In this document: in pieces, positions 1-10,950 of the stretch
How the letters are laid out: each line of letters starts with the position of its first letter
Numbering within the stretch: the stretch's first letter is position 1
Assembly (NCBI RefSeq): GCF_023617245.1
Contig: NZ_CP067396.1
Span: forward strand, 4,216,001 to 4,280,000
Length of the DNA stretch: 64,000 nt
Source: Lysobacter enzymogenes
GTDB taxonomy: Bacteria > Pseudomonadota > Gammaproteobacteria > Xanthomonadales > Xanthomonadaceae
Direction of reading: 5' to 3'
Notes under the pieces: model-generated
What the model was told of the DNA's origin: nothing
Database searches by the model: none
Seen by the model: the letters and a program-made list of their open reading frames with translations, nothing else
Program-made: the position numbers and the translations under genes

Positions 1-38
1 TGGTCGAGTTGCAGCAGGCGGAACGGTCGCGCGGCCAT
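1..38 (-). CDS. 5' end of an unidentified gene running off the window
   Basis: On the minus strand an ATG at 38 opens a frame beginning MAARPFRLLQLD that leaves the window at position 1. If real, the gene is divergent from the gcvP leader and the two share the region 39-270. Only 12 residues are visible, so no function can be given. The start is supported only by protein-like residue use; no strong ribosome binding site is seen before it. Confidence 0.35.
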   Translation of the reverse strand, partial: MAARPFRLLQLD

Positions 39-132
39 GGCCGGGCCTCATCGCATGAATGGGGGCCGACAGCATACTCCCGCGCGGTGCCGCTGATCGG
101 CTCCGGGCTTGTTTCGATCTGTCCGCAAGCCC

Positions 133-220
133 CTGTAGGAGCGGCGCAAGCCGCGACCGCGACACCCCGCCTACGGCGCAATCGGCCGCCCCGCGGTCGC
201 GGCTCGCGCCGCTCCTACAG
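133..220. repeat. REP-type inverted repeat
   Basis: Two 29-nt arms (133-161 and 192-220) are almost perfect reverse complements and begin with CTGTAGGAGCGGCGCAAGCC. Palindromes with a GTAGGAGCGGC core are common extragenic REP-like elements in Xanthomonadaceae. It lies upstream of the gcvP promoter and could fold as a long hairpin in read-through RNA. Confidence 0.8.
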
Positions 221-270
221 CGGCTTCGGGCCGCCCCCGGGCAGCCCCCCAACCGCGCCTCGGCAACGGC

Positions 271-276
271 TATAAT
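271..276 (+). promoter_or_regulatory. -10 box of the gcvP promoter
   Basis: A perfect TATAAT lies about 15 bases before the first conserved stem of the glycine riboswitch, which places the start of transcription near 282-284. The expected -35 region around 248-253 has no good TTGACA match. Confidence 0.6.
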
Positions 277-290
277 CCCCGCTTCGACCA

Positions 291-548
291 CGCGGTGGGA
301 GAAGCGTCCGCCCCGGGCACCCCGGCCGGCCGCTGCCGAAGGCGCAACGCCCGTAATCGCTCAGGCCCCAGACCGCCGCGTGTACAAAACTCTGGAGAGA
401 CCGCCCGGCCGCAGCGGCATCGCGGACGGAACCGGCGCCGAAGGGGCACGAAGCGAGCGCGGACAGGAGCGGCCCCAGCGGCCCCCCTCCCCCAAGCGGC
501 CTGCGCCGCAGCACGCTTCCAAACTCTCAGGCAAAAGGACAGAGGGGC
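291..548 (+). promoter_or_regulatory. tandem glycine riboswitch (gcvT type)
   Basis: Two glycine aptamers lie in series. The first (about 291-378) shows GGGAGAAGC, then GCCGAAGGCGCAACGCC and a CTCAGGC core. The second (about 390-548) shows CTCTGGAGAG, then GCCGAAGGGGCACGAAGC and the hallmark AAACTCTCAGGCAAAAGGAC followed by AGAGGGG. A short linker joins them, as in cooperative tandem glycine riboswitches. The next gene is gcvP, the expected target, and glycine binding normally switches expression on. A perfect 7-bp hairpin (555-570) sits between the second aptamer and the ribosome binding site (AGGA, 578-581) and could be part of the expression platform. Confidence 0.93.
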
Positions 549-593
549 GCCTCGCGTGCGGCACCGCACGTTGCCTTAGGACGCCCCCTGCCC

Positions 594-3455
<2,862 letters not shown>

Positions 3456-3483
3456 GCCTCCAAGCAGGCCGCGACTCTCCGCC

Positions 3484-3516
3484 AAAGGCCCCGCTCGCGC
3501 GGGGCCTTTCTTTTTG
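3484..3516 (+). terminator. rho-independent terminator of gcvP
   Basis: AAAGGCCCCG and CGGGGCCTTT form a strong hairpin around CTCGCG, followed by CTTTTTG, 28 bases after the gcvP stop. Confidence 0.9.
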
Positions 3517-3651
3517 TGCGCCGACGCCGCGCGCTCGGCGACGGTATACCGGATACATCGGCCCGGTTGGCTTGTCATCGCGCCTGAACGCGGACACCAG
3601 ACCGCCGCGAGCCGACGATATACTCCGCCCAATCGTCGCGGTGCGTATGCC

Positions 3652-4668
3652 ATGAACATGCAGGAACCGAAGCTGCAGGCGTTCTCCGAGCGCTTGTTGA
3701 AAGTCATCGAGACGCAGACCGAGATCGCCCGCCTGGGGTTGGACCTGGGCGGCGTCATGTCGTTGGTCGCGCATCGCGCGCAGGGCCTCACCGGCGCGGT
3801 CGGCGCCGTGGTCGAGTTGGCCGAGGGCGAGGACATGGTCTATCGCGCCGCCGCCGGCATCGCCGAGTCCAGCCTCGGCATGCGCCTGGGCCGCGCCGCC
3901 AGCCTGTCGGGCCATTGCGTGGCCGAAGGGCGGCCGTTGAACTGCGTGGATTCGGAAACCGACGAGCGCGTCGACCGCGCCGCCTGCCGCGCGGTCGGGC
4001 TGCGCTCGATGATCGTGGTGCCGCTCAAGCACCACGACACCGTGGTCGGCGTGCTCAAGGTCATGTCGCGCGAACCGGCCGCGTTCGACGACGACGACCT
4101 GCGCGTGCTCGACATGATGTCGGGCCTGATCGCCGCGGCGATGTACCACGCCGCCAAGTACGAGACCAACGAACTGTTCTACCAGGCCACCCACGACGCG
4201 CTGACCGGCCTGCCCAACCGCGCGCTGTTCTACGACCGGCTGCGCCACAACCTGGCGCAGGCGCATCGCGAATCGCGCCGCGTGGGCATCCTCAATCTCG
4301 ACATGGACGGGCTCAAGCCGGTCAACGACAACCTCGGCCACCGCGCCGGCGACGCCGCCATCCGCGAGTTCGCCGAACGCATGAAGCTCAGCGCGCGCGC
4401 CGGCGACACGGTGGCGCGGGTCGGCGGCGACGAGTTCGCGGTGATCCTGCCGCGCATCGAACATCGCGAAGGCGCCATCGCCCAGGTGCAGCGGCTGGCC
4501 CAGGCGCTGCGCTTCGGTTTCGAATTCGAACAACGGCCGATCGCGCTCGACGCCAGCATCGGTTGCGCGGTGTATCCCGACGACGGCGAGGACCTGGGCC
4601 AACTGCTGGAGAAAGCGGACCAGGCGATGTACGACGTCAAGCGGTTGAAGAAGCACTCGCGCGACTGA
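3652..4668 (+). CDS. GAF-GGDEF diguanylate cyclase
   Basis: The protein has 338 residues. A GAF-like sensor occupies about residues 20-165 and a GGDEF domain the remainder. The GGDEF domain has DALTGLPNR at its start, an intact active site GGDEF at 258-262, and a product-inhibition site RAGD at 249-252, five residues before it. It should therefore make cyclic di-GMP from two GTP with feedback control. There is no membrane segment or signal peptide, so it should be cytoplasmic and sense a small ligand through GAF. The ATG at 3652 was chosen because upstream sequence is not protein-like. A TATACT at 3619-3624 could be its -10 box. It is a single gene after the gcvP terminator. Confidence 0.9.
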   Translation: MNMQEPKLQAFSERLLKVIETQTEIARLGLDLGGVMSLVAHRAQGLTGAVGAVVELAEGEDMVYRAAAGIAESSLGMRLGRAASLSGHCVAEGRPLNCVDSETDERVDRAACRAVGLRSMIVVPLKHHDTVVGVLKVMSREPAAFDDDDLRVLDMMSGLIAAAMYHAAKYETNELFYQATHDALTGLPNRALFYDRLRHNLAQAHRESRRVGILNLDMDGLKPVNDNLGHRAGDAAIREFAERMKLSARAGDTVARVGGDEFAVILPRIEHREGAIAQVQRLAQALRFGFEFEQRPIALDASIGCAVYPDDGEDLGQLLEKADQAMYDVKRLKKHSRD

Positions 4669-5089
4669 GTCGCCGATGCGTGGCCGCACGGGGTTGCCGG
4701 CGACGCTCCGCAAGAACACCCAGGCCTAGTCTTGCGCACTGTCCGGCCGGGCATGCGTTCGCTCGTAGCGCGCGGCGCCGATGCAGCCTTGTGAAGCCGG
4801 CGATGCAAGCGGATTGATACGCAAAAAATGCCTCTCCAGTGCACGCACTCTTCGATGCGCATGCACTGCATACACGTCCGCTGACCTAGAAAATTCATAT
4901 CGCTTGGGCCTATCGCGCCCCGGGCCCGGCCCTTAGCATTTGTTCGTGCGCGACCGCATTGCGGCGCCACGATTCCGGACGCTCGCTCGCCGCGCCCGGC
5001 GCAGCGATCCGCCGAGCCCGCGCGTACAACGACGTAGCCGCCGAACGACGGCGCCGCTACAGGCCATGACCAGGAACAGGACGTTCTGC
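4669..5089. other. 421-bp region without a gene
   Basis: No convincing coding frame is seen. The stretch around 4810-4910 is visibly richer in A and T than its surroundings and holds an imperfect inverted repeat (CAGTGCA at 4837-4843, TGCACTG at 4862-4868). It probably contains the promoter of the VirB5-like/VirB6 pair, but no clear -35/-10 pair could be assigned. Confidence 0.5.
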
Positions 5090-5941
5090 ATGTCTCGCAT
5101 CGATACCGCCGCAACCACGCTGCGCACGCCCCTCGCACTTTCGTCCGCGTCCGCGCGCACGGCCTCCCTTCCGGCGCGATGCCGCGTTCGCCTTTCCGGG
5201 CTCATCGCTCTCATCCTGGCCGGCGCACTGCCGTGCGCCCCCGCGCTCGCCCAGAACGCCTGGGAGGTGCACGACAAGCACGCCAACGACCATCTAGCCG
5301 AAATCGAGAAGCGCATCGGCGACGACGGCACCGTCAACGGCAATCTGAAGAAACTCGCCAAGATCGGCGGCTCGGGCAAGAGCGGCGACGACGCCAAGGA
5401 GCCGGAAGAAAAGCTCAATCCCGCCCAGCCCAGCGACCAGGTCGCCAAGACCGTGAACGACCGCTGTCCCAGCCCCGGCGCCGCCGCGGGCGCGGCGCAG
5501 CAGCAATGGCAGCTGTGCCAGGAAATCGTCAAGACCGAGCTGGCCCAGTACAAATACTCGATGACGATGTACGCGCTGGCCCGCACCCGCCAGCAGCGGC
5601 TGCAGGAAATCGAGCGCGAGCGTAGCGACCTAGGCGCCGACGAACAAGGCAAGCTGCAGGACAACACCAACAAGCTGCTGGCGCTGCTCTCGCGCATGGA
5701 AGTCGATCGCCAGCAGAGCCGCGCTTACATGGATGCCTACGCCGCGCGCCTGGCCTACCTGCGCGCGGTGCGCGACATGCTCAGCAACGAAGTGTTGCGC
5801 GGCAAGGACGGCGGCGGCAGTGGCGGAGGCAGCGGAGGCGGAGGCGTGAACGGACGCGTCGCGGCCGGCGTCGTCGGCCTCGCGACGATGAAGGCCGCGC
5901 TGGACGCGGTCAAAACCGAGCGCAAGGGCTGGCCGCGCTGA
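5090..5941 (+). CDS. secreted coiled-coil protein, VirB5-like by position
   Basis: The protein has 283 residues from the ATG at 5090, which has AGGAACAGGA upstream; an in-frame ATG at 5066 is an alternative. A long basic N region leads to a hydrophobic signal segment (LIALILAGALPCAPALAQ). The mature part begins NAWEVHDKHANDHLAEIEKR and is mostly charged helix, with two cysteines in the middle (near DRC and QLCQE) and a glycine-serine linker before a short C-terminal tail. It ends 44 bases before a virB6 gene. In type IV secretion operons VirB5, a periplasmic helical pilus-tip protein, commonly precedes VirB6, so a VirB5-like role is inferred. No diagnostic VirB5 motif was seen. Confidence 0.6.
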   Translation: MSRIDTAATTLRTPLALSSASARTASLPARCRVRLSGLIALILAGALPCAPALAQNAWEVHDKHANDHLAEIEKRIGDDGTVNGNLKKLAKIGGSGKSGDDAKEPEEKLNPAQPSDQVAKTVNDRCPSPGAAAGAAQQQWQLCQEIVKTELAQYKYSMTMYALARTRQQRLQEIERERSDLGADEQGKLQDNTNKLLALLSRMEVDRQQSRAYMDAYAARLAYLRAVRDMLSNEVLRGKDGGGSGGGSGGGGVNGRVAAGVVGLATMKAALDAVKTERKGWPR

Positions 5942-5985
5942 TCGCGGCCGATCTCCGCCTCCTCGCTCCGTCAAGGACGAAACGC

Positions 5986-7128
5986 ATGCTCGACCAATCC
6001 ACTGCCGCCCTCTCCCTGCTGCCGGACCTGCTGCGCGGCCCGTCCGCGCAATTCGAAAGCCTCGGGCAATGGGTGTTCTTCAAGATCGTGTTCGAGTTCC
6101 TCGACCACGAGATCCTGGCGTTCCGCGAAACCATGGTCCACGGCATGGACAATTGGGTCGGCGCGCTGGCCACCAGCCTGATGGCGCTGTGGATCTTCAT
6201 GCAGGGCTACAAGGTCATGACCGGCCAGTCGCGCAACTCGATGATGGAACTGGCGGTCGGCTCGATGCGCAACGTGCTGATCGTGATGGTCGCCACCTCG
6301 CTGACGGTGGGCACCAGCAGCATCTACACCACGCTCAGCGACGACCTGCCGCGCGCCATCGCCGAAAGCGTGACCGGCCTCGAACAAGACCCGGCCCAGA
6401 CCATCGACCGCGGCCTGACCAACATGCAGCTGGCGATGGCCGCCATCGAAGCGCTGCCCGCGCTCGACAACCCCGGCATCAAGGACGACAAGGACCGCGC
6501 CCTGATGCTGACCGGCATCGGCGTCGCCGGCCCGGCCGTGATCGGCGGCGCCTTGCTGGTCATGTACAAGTTCGCCCTCGCCCTGTTCGTCGGCCTAGGC
6601 CCGTTGTTCATCCTCGCGCTGATGTTCGACCAGACCAAATCGATGTTCGCCCGCTGGCTGCAGTACGGCATCGGCACGATGTTCTCGCTGGCGGTATTGA
6701 GCTTCACCGTGACCGTGGCGATGAAGATGGTCGGCGCGGTGGCCGCGAACTTCGCCGCGCAGTACATGACGATGATGGCGCTGGGCGCGGGCGACTCGCC
6801 GGGCGTGAACACGATGGCGCTGCAGCAGGGCGGGCTGGGTATTTTCCTGACCGTGCTGATTCTTTCGGTGCCGCCGATGGCGTCGAGTTTCTTCCAGGGG
6901 GTGTTGGGGAACTTTACGCATTACTCGGCGTTCGGGTCGAATTCGGGGTCCAACACATCGCCCCCCGGGAGTCCGCAGCACAACGGCTATGCGTCAGGCT
7001 CCCCCGGCAATACCGGACAAGCATCCGCTCAGCCGCCTCTAAACCCCGAGGAAAAGATCAATGGCGGTGGAGGGAAAGCCAGCCCGCTTGCCAACACCCA
7101 TGCATCCCGGGGGCCACAGAAATCTTAA
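5986..7128 (+). CDS. VirB6/TrbL-family T4SS inner-membrane protein
   Basis: The 380-residue polytopic protein has about six hydrophobic helices between residues 50 and 310. It includes the VirB6-type block with GLGPLFILALMFDQTKSMF and WLQYGIGTMF. A hydrophilic tail rich in Gly, Ser, Pro and Asn follows. VirB6 proteins form the inner-membrane channel of type IV secretion systems. No other channel, ATPase or coupling-protein gene is in the window, so this is an orphan copy that might be a variant subunit for a T4SS encoded elsewhere. It follows the VirB5-like gene by 44 bases with AAGGAC before the ATG. The last 150 bases are richer in A and T than the 5' part. Confidence 0.85.
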   Translation: MLDQSTAALSLLPDLLRGPSAQFESLGQWVFFKIVFEFLDHEILAFRETMVHGMDNWVGALATSLMALWIFMQGYKVMTGQSRNSMMELAVGSMRNVLIVMVATSLTVGTSSIYTTLSDDLPRAIAESVTGLEQDPAQTIDRGLTNMQLAMAAIEALPALDNPGIKDDKDRALMLTGIGVAGPAVIGGALLVMYKFALALFVGLGPLFILALMFDQTKSMFARWLQYGIGTMFSLAVLSFTVTVAMKMVGAVAANFAAQYMTMMALGAGDSPGVNTMALQQGGLGIFLTVLILSVPPMASSFFQGVLGNFTHYSAFGSNSGSNTSPPGSPQHNGYASGSPGNTGQASAQPPLNPEEKINGGGGKASPLANTHASRGPQKS

Positions 7129-7312
7129 TCCCGCACCAGATCCCATTAAGAAGATACACAACGCCGAAATGCGTGACGGCCCCTCTCCCCTACACGACAC
7201 ACCATCGACTCGCACACATACGAGCAACACTCCGCCCTCCGACGTCGTCAAGAACCCCTTCCGCACAACGCCCCCATCGAAAAAAGGCCCGACCCGAAGT
7301 GAGGAAAGGACC

Positions 7313-7810
7313 ATGAAATCCATAAAACCGCTCTGTATTGCGTCATTGTGGATCTGCTCTGCCGCTGCGGGCGCTTGCCCTCCTGGATCTGTCGTACAAC
7401 GCGGCATAGGCTGGGAGACATGTGTTCCGCTCCCGGGCATGACGGGGAACGATTCTCAATCGGCGCCTTCCTCGCCCCCCGTCTGGGCATCTCGGTGGGG
7501 AGCCATCGCAGTCGACCTCGCTATCGGCGGGACTGGGGTCAGCGCCGTTTCAGGAACAAAGACGGAACGGCAAGCCTCGAAAGGCGCATTGCAAGCCTGC
7601 AAGAAAAAGGGCGGAACACAATGCTCGCTAAGACTGACCTACCGCGACCAATGCGCAGCTGTAGTTACCGGAGAGAAAGTATTCAGCACCACCAGCGCGA
7701 TCTCGACTGAAGAAGCCGCTCGAATCGGAATCGATTGGTGCAAAAAGCAAAACGACACGAACTGCCATCTTTATTTTTCTGACTGCAGCCTTCCCGAGCG
7801 AGTTCGATAG
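7313..7810 (+). CDS. DUF4189 secreted protein
   Basis: The protein has 165 residues with a good ribosome binding site (GAGGAAAGGA, 7301-7310). An N-terminal signal peptide probably cleaves after SAAAGA. The C-terminal part fits the DUF4189 pattern: WGAIAVD, then an alanine/serine-rich segment, ALQACKKKG, and QCAAVV, with about eight cysteines that could form disulfides in the periplasm. Its function is unknown. In xanthomonads such genes are often found near type IV secretion genes, and this one follows virB6. Composition is clearly more A/T-rich than neighbouring genes, which suggests recent acquisition. Confidence 0.75.
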   Translation: MKSIKPLCIASLWICSAAAGACPPGSVVQRGIGWETCVPLPGMTGNDSQSAPSSPPVWASRWGAIAVDLAIGGTGVSAVSGTKTERQASKGALQACKKKGGTQCSLRLTYRDQCAAVVTGEKVFSTTSAISTEEAARIGIDWCKKQNDTNCHLYFSDCSLPERVR

Positions 7811-7905
7811 CCAGTTCAAGCTGTGCCCACCAGCATAGCCCGGACGTAGCCGTTGTCCGTCGTCGCGCGACGTTCGTCGAAGGATATCGAGGTTCGTCCC
7901 GCTCG

Positions 7906-8046
7906 CTGCAGTGCTACATCGGCACGACGTTCTCGCAGGCGGTACTGAGCTTAATCATGGCCGCTGGGATGAAGATGGTCGGCGCCGCGCCAGCGAACCC
8001 CACCGCGCAGTACATGCCGATGGCCCCGCATCCGGTCGATTCAATT
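7906..8046 (+). pseudogene. virB6 fragment (decayed second copy)
   Basis: Codon by codon this stretch matches an internal part of the virB6 gene at 5986-7128, aligning with about 6658-6798. The translation LQCYIGTTFSQAVLS corresponds to LQYGIGTMFSLAVLS, and GMKMVGA and AQYM are also shared. Neither end of virB6 is present and similarity stops abruptly on both sides. The fragment stays open and is in frame with the next small gene. It is best read as a remnant of a partial virB6 duplication or of a second VirB6 module. Confidence 0.8.
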
Positions 8047-8064
8047 CTCTCAGGAGGCAAGTTC

Positions 8065-8373
8065 ATGCGCTTACGTCGATTCGCCGCTCTCTTGGCGTTG
8101 GCCTTCTGCTCTTCACCGGCCGCAGCTCACAAGATATCGCCGGGCGCCTACGCCGAAGTTCCCTACAACAACAACCCCTTCCTGTTCTGCACGCTCGGCA
8201 TGCCGAAGCACGGTTGGGTCGCGGTCAACTGGCGCATCGGCAAATGGAAGCCGATCACGCAGTATCCGAATCTGCGCTGGGTTCCTACGTACGTGCGCAT
8301 CTGCCCTGCGGCGGCGCGGCCGGCCGGCGGCGGCCAGCCGTATCGGCCGACCGATCCGGCAGCGACGTCGTGA
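8065..8373 (+). CDS. small secreted protein of unknown function
   Basis: The protein has 102 residues. The ATG at 8065 has a perfect AGGAGG (8052-8057) seven bases upstream, which decides the start over longer in-frame readings through the virB6 remnant. A signal peptide (MRLRRFAALLALAFCSSPAAA) is followed by a mature part with aromatic motifs such as PYNNNPFLFC and GKWKPITQYP and two cysteines. No family is recognised. Its stop overlaps the GTG of the next gene in GTGA, which suggests translational coupling. Confidence 0.7.
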   Translation: MRLRRFAALLALAFCSSPAAAHKISPGAYAEVPYNNNPFLFCTLGMPKHGWVAVNWRIGKWKPITQYPNLRWVPTYVRICPAAARPAGGGQPYRPTDPAATS

Positions 8374-8924
8374 CGGACGATGCCGCGGGCGGTACGCGGC
8401 CGTTCCCGCCGGAGCTATCGGCGTTGCGAAGCCAGGCCCGGCGCGCTTTCGAATGCGCGCGGGCTGGCTTGTTGTGGCTGATGCTGGGCATCTGCATCGC
8501 ATTTCTCGCGCCCAAGGCCGGCGATCTGTGGCTCACCTACGTCGCCGGGGGCGCGGTCTTCGTCGCGGCACTGGTCCACTGCCGCGCTGCAGCGGTGGAG
8601 ACCCGGTTCGCGCTGGACGCGCGCCGCTACCTGGGCGAACAGTGGAGTGCGTCGCCGCTGCCCGGATTGGCCGAGTTGCTGCGCCATGGCCGTCGCCGAC
8701 TGCGCACCGCGGCCGCGGCCTGGGCGCTCGCCGCGATGGTGGCGCTGCTGGTGGTTCCGATCGGACTGACGTTCGAAGTGCCGGCGACGTTGAGGGTTCA
8801 TGGCCTCGTCCTGCTCCTGTCCGCGGGCCGCCTCCAGCACATGGCCACGGTCGACCGCCGTCTGCTGCGGGAGATCGACGAACACATCCGCGGCCTGACG
8901 CGACGGGACATCGTCGCGGCCTGA
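8370..8924 (+). CDS. four-helix membrane protein, unknown
   Basis: The protein has 184 residues starting at GTG 8370, which overlaps the previous stop by four bases. After a charged N-terminal segment there are two hydrophobic helices (LLWLMLGICIAFLA and a second ending VAALVHC), a soluble middle part, and two more helices (around MVALLVVPIGLTF and VLLLSAGRL). No family is recognised. The coupling suggests that it acts with the small secreted protein just upstream. Confidence 0.6.
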   Translation: MTDDAAGGTRPFPPELSALRSQARRAFECARAGLLWLMLGICIAFLAPKAGDLWLTYVAGGAVFVAALVHCRAAAVETRFALDARRYLGEQWSASPLPGLAELLRHGRRRLRTAAAAWALAAMVALLVVPIGLTFEVPATLRVHGLVLLLSAGRLQHMATVDRRLLREIDEHIRGLTRRDIVAA

Positions 8925-9690
8925 TCCGGCGCCGGCGCCTGCAGGGCGGGGCGACAACGCGGCCTGCGTCGGCCCACCGATGTTGCTGTCCGAATCGACG
9001 CATCGTCTCGAACGGCCGTATCGCCCAGCCGAATCCACTCACCGACTCGAATGGCCGTATCGTTAGGCCGCATCGATGTGCTGGCTCGAACAGCCATATC
9101 GTCCGGCCACGTCGATGCACGGGCTCGAACAGCCATATCGTCCGGCCGCGTCGATGCACCGGCTTGAACAGCCGCATTGTCCGACCGAATCGACACCCAT
9201 TGTCGAACCGTCGCATCGCTCAGCCGAATCGACGCCCCCTCTCGAACCGCCGTATCGCCCCGCCGAAGCGGCGCAACGCTTCCACCCCTCGTATCGCCCC
9301 GCTGGGGCGGCGGGCCACAGCGACAGACCCCGCCGACCAACAGAGGCGAAGATCAGACCCAACCAATCTCATCTAGCTGCCCGCCCCGGCGATACAGCCG
9401 CCCTGCGATCCAAGCCAACTACCGGCATCGGGCCCGCACGTCCTCTCGCACCCGGTCGTCGCCAACCACGCCGCTGCCCGCCTATCCGGCATCTCCCTTG
9501 CCTCAGCCCTCGGCGATCCCGCCCCGCGCCCGCCTCCTCTCACACCACACCCTCAACGCCCAAGCCGCCCTCCGGCTTCGCCCGCCAAGACCGGGTTTCG
9601 GTCGCCATCCCCGGGGTTTCGTCGCCCTGCGCTTTCTTTGTGGCGCCAGGCCACTATCCTGCGCCCAGCCCTCCCCGATGGACGCGCCCC
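8925..9690. other. 766-bp region without a gene, holding a minisatellite
   Basis: Apart from the 39-bp tandem repeat the region is C- and G-rich low-complexity DNA. Long frames cross it on both strands because the repeat length is a multiple of three. None has a convincing start, so it is read as non-coding and as containing the promoter of the downstream kinase. Confidence 0.5.
8969..9280. repeat. 39-bp tandem repeat, eight units
   Basis: Units begin at 8969, 9008, 9047, 9086, 9125, 9164, 9203 and 9242. Each follows the pattern TCGAACnGCCnTATCGTCC, then GGCC and a GTCGATGCAC-like end. The first and last units are the most diverged, and degenerate copies may continue to about 9315. The unit is 13 codons long, which keeps several frames open. 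Confidence 0.85.
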
Positions 9691-10950
9691 GTGATCCGCA
9701 ACCTGTTCTTCGTCGCCCGAATCGCCGCCGCCTGGTTCGGCCTGTTCGTGCTGCTGGCGTTGATCGTCTCGGCGGTCCCGCTGCTGAACCGCATGGACAC
9801 CGGTCCGTTGTTCGTGATCGCGTTGCTGGTGGTGATCTACGTCTCGATCAAGGCGTTCTCGCATCTGCGCCGGGTGCGCCTGATCGCCGAGCGGGTCGAC
9901 GCGACCACGCGCGCCAACCGCCAGCGCCGCCAGATCGACGTGCCGTTCGAGGTCGAGGAGACCTTCGAACTGCTCGAAGCCGCGATCCGCGACCTGCCGC
10001 GGGTCGAGGACATCGAAAGCGCGCGCGACAGCCTGCAGGTGCGCGCCAAGGTCCAGCGCGCCGATCAGGCACGGATGCTCGACCTGCAGGGCGCGGACCC
10101 GCACTCGTGGAAGTACGGACTCGCCCGCAATCAAGTCCTCGCCACGATCGACCCGAGCGCCGACGGCAGCCGCATCACCCTGATCTGCGAGCCCGAGGTC
10201 GGCCCCTGGAGCGACTGGTTCTGCGTCGACCAGGGCACCAACCTGGAGAACGCCGAGGCGCTGTCGCGCGCCATCGCCCGGCGCGTGGCCGAGCGCCACC
10301 GCGGCGAGCGCACCCAGGCCGCGCGCACCGCCACCGAGAAGGAACTCGCGGTCGCCAAGCTGAGCCTGCTGCACGCCCAGGTCGAGCCGCACTTCCTCTA
10401 CAACACCCTGGCCAGCGCGCAATACCTGACCCGCCACGATCCGCCGCGCGCCGACGAGATGCTCGGCCACCTGATCGAGTTCCTGCGCCGCTCGCTGCCG
10501 CGCACCGAAGACGCGCTGTCCACCCTCGGCGACGAACTCGAACGCTCGCGCGCTTACCTGGAAATCCTCAAGCTGCGCATGGGCCAGCGCCTGCAAACGC
10601 AGATCGACGTGCCCGAGGACCTGCGCACCCTGCCGCTGCCGCCGATGATCCTGCAGACCCTGGCCGAGAACGCGATCAAACACGGGCTGGAGCCCAAGCC
10701 CGGCGGCGGCACGGTGTGGATCCGCGCGCGCAGCGGCGAGTCCGGCGTGTCGATCACCGTCGCCGACGACGGCATGGGCCTGAACTCGCTCAACTCCGGC
10801 AGCGGCATCGGCCTGAACAACGTGCGCGAACGCTTGCGGCTGGTCTACGGCGACCGCGCGCAACTGTCGATCGTCGCCAACTTCCCCAGCGGCGTCGCCG
10901 CCACCATCGTCGTGCCGGCGCCGTCCGGCGAGGAGCAGGCCCGTGTCTGA
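9691..10950 (+). CDS. LytS/AlgZ-type sensor histidine kinase
   Basis: The protein has 419 residues from GTG 9691. Two membrane helices lie near the N terminus (IAAAWFGLFVLLALIVSAVPLL and a second ending VVIYVSIKAF). A roughly 150-residue sensor or linker region follows, then a His_kinase domain with phospho-acceptor H234 in VEPHFLYNTL, and an ATP-binding domain with N box NAIKHGL and G box DDGMGL. The type fits partners of LytTR regulators. Its 3' end overlaps the response regulator by eight bases. A longer in-frame reading from 9076 would translate the minisatellite and was not accepted. The stimulus is unknown. Confidence 0.9.
   Translation: MIRNLFFVARIAAAWFGLFVLLALIVSAVPLLNRMDTGPLFVIALLVVIYVSIKAFSHLRRVRLIAERVDATTRANRQRRQIDVPFEVEETFELLEAAIRDLPRVEDIESARDSLQVRAKVQRADQARMLDLQGADPHSWKYGLARNQVLATIDPSADGSRITLICEPEVGPWSDWFCVDQGTNLENAEALSRAIARRVAERHRGERTQAARTATEKELAVAKLSLLHAQVEPHFLYNTLASAQYLTRHDPPRADEMLGHLIEFLRRSLPRTEDALSTLGDELERSRAYLEILKLRMGQRLQTQIDVPEDLRTLPLPPMILQTLAENAIKHGLEPKPGGGTVWIRARSGESGVSITVADDGMGLNSLNSGSGIGLNNVRERLRLVYGDRAQLSIVANFPSGVAATIVVPAPSGEEQARV

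Noticed and set aside
9076..9690. N-terminal extension of the histidine kinase through the minisatellite
   Set aside because: The frame is open only because 39 is a multiple of three. The extension is repetitive, Pro/Arg-rich and precedes a normal two-helix kinase start at GTG 9691.
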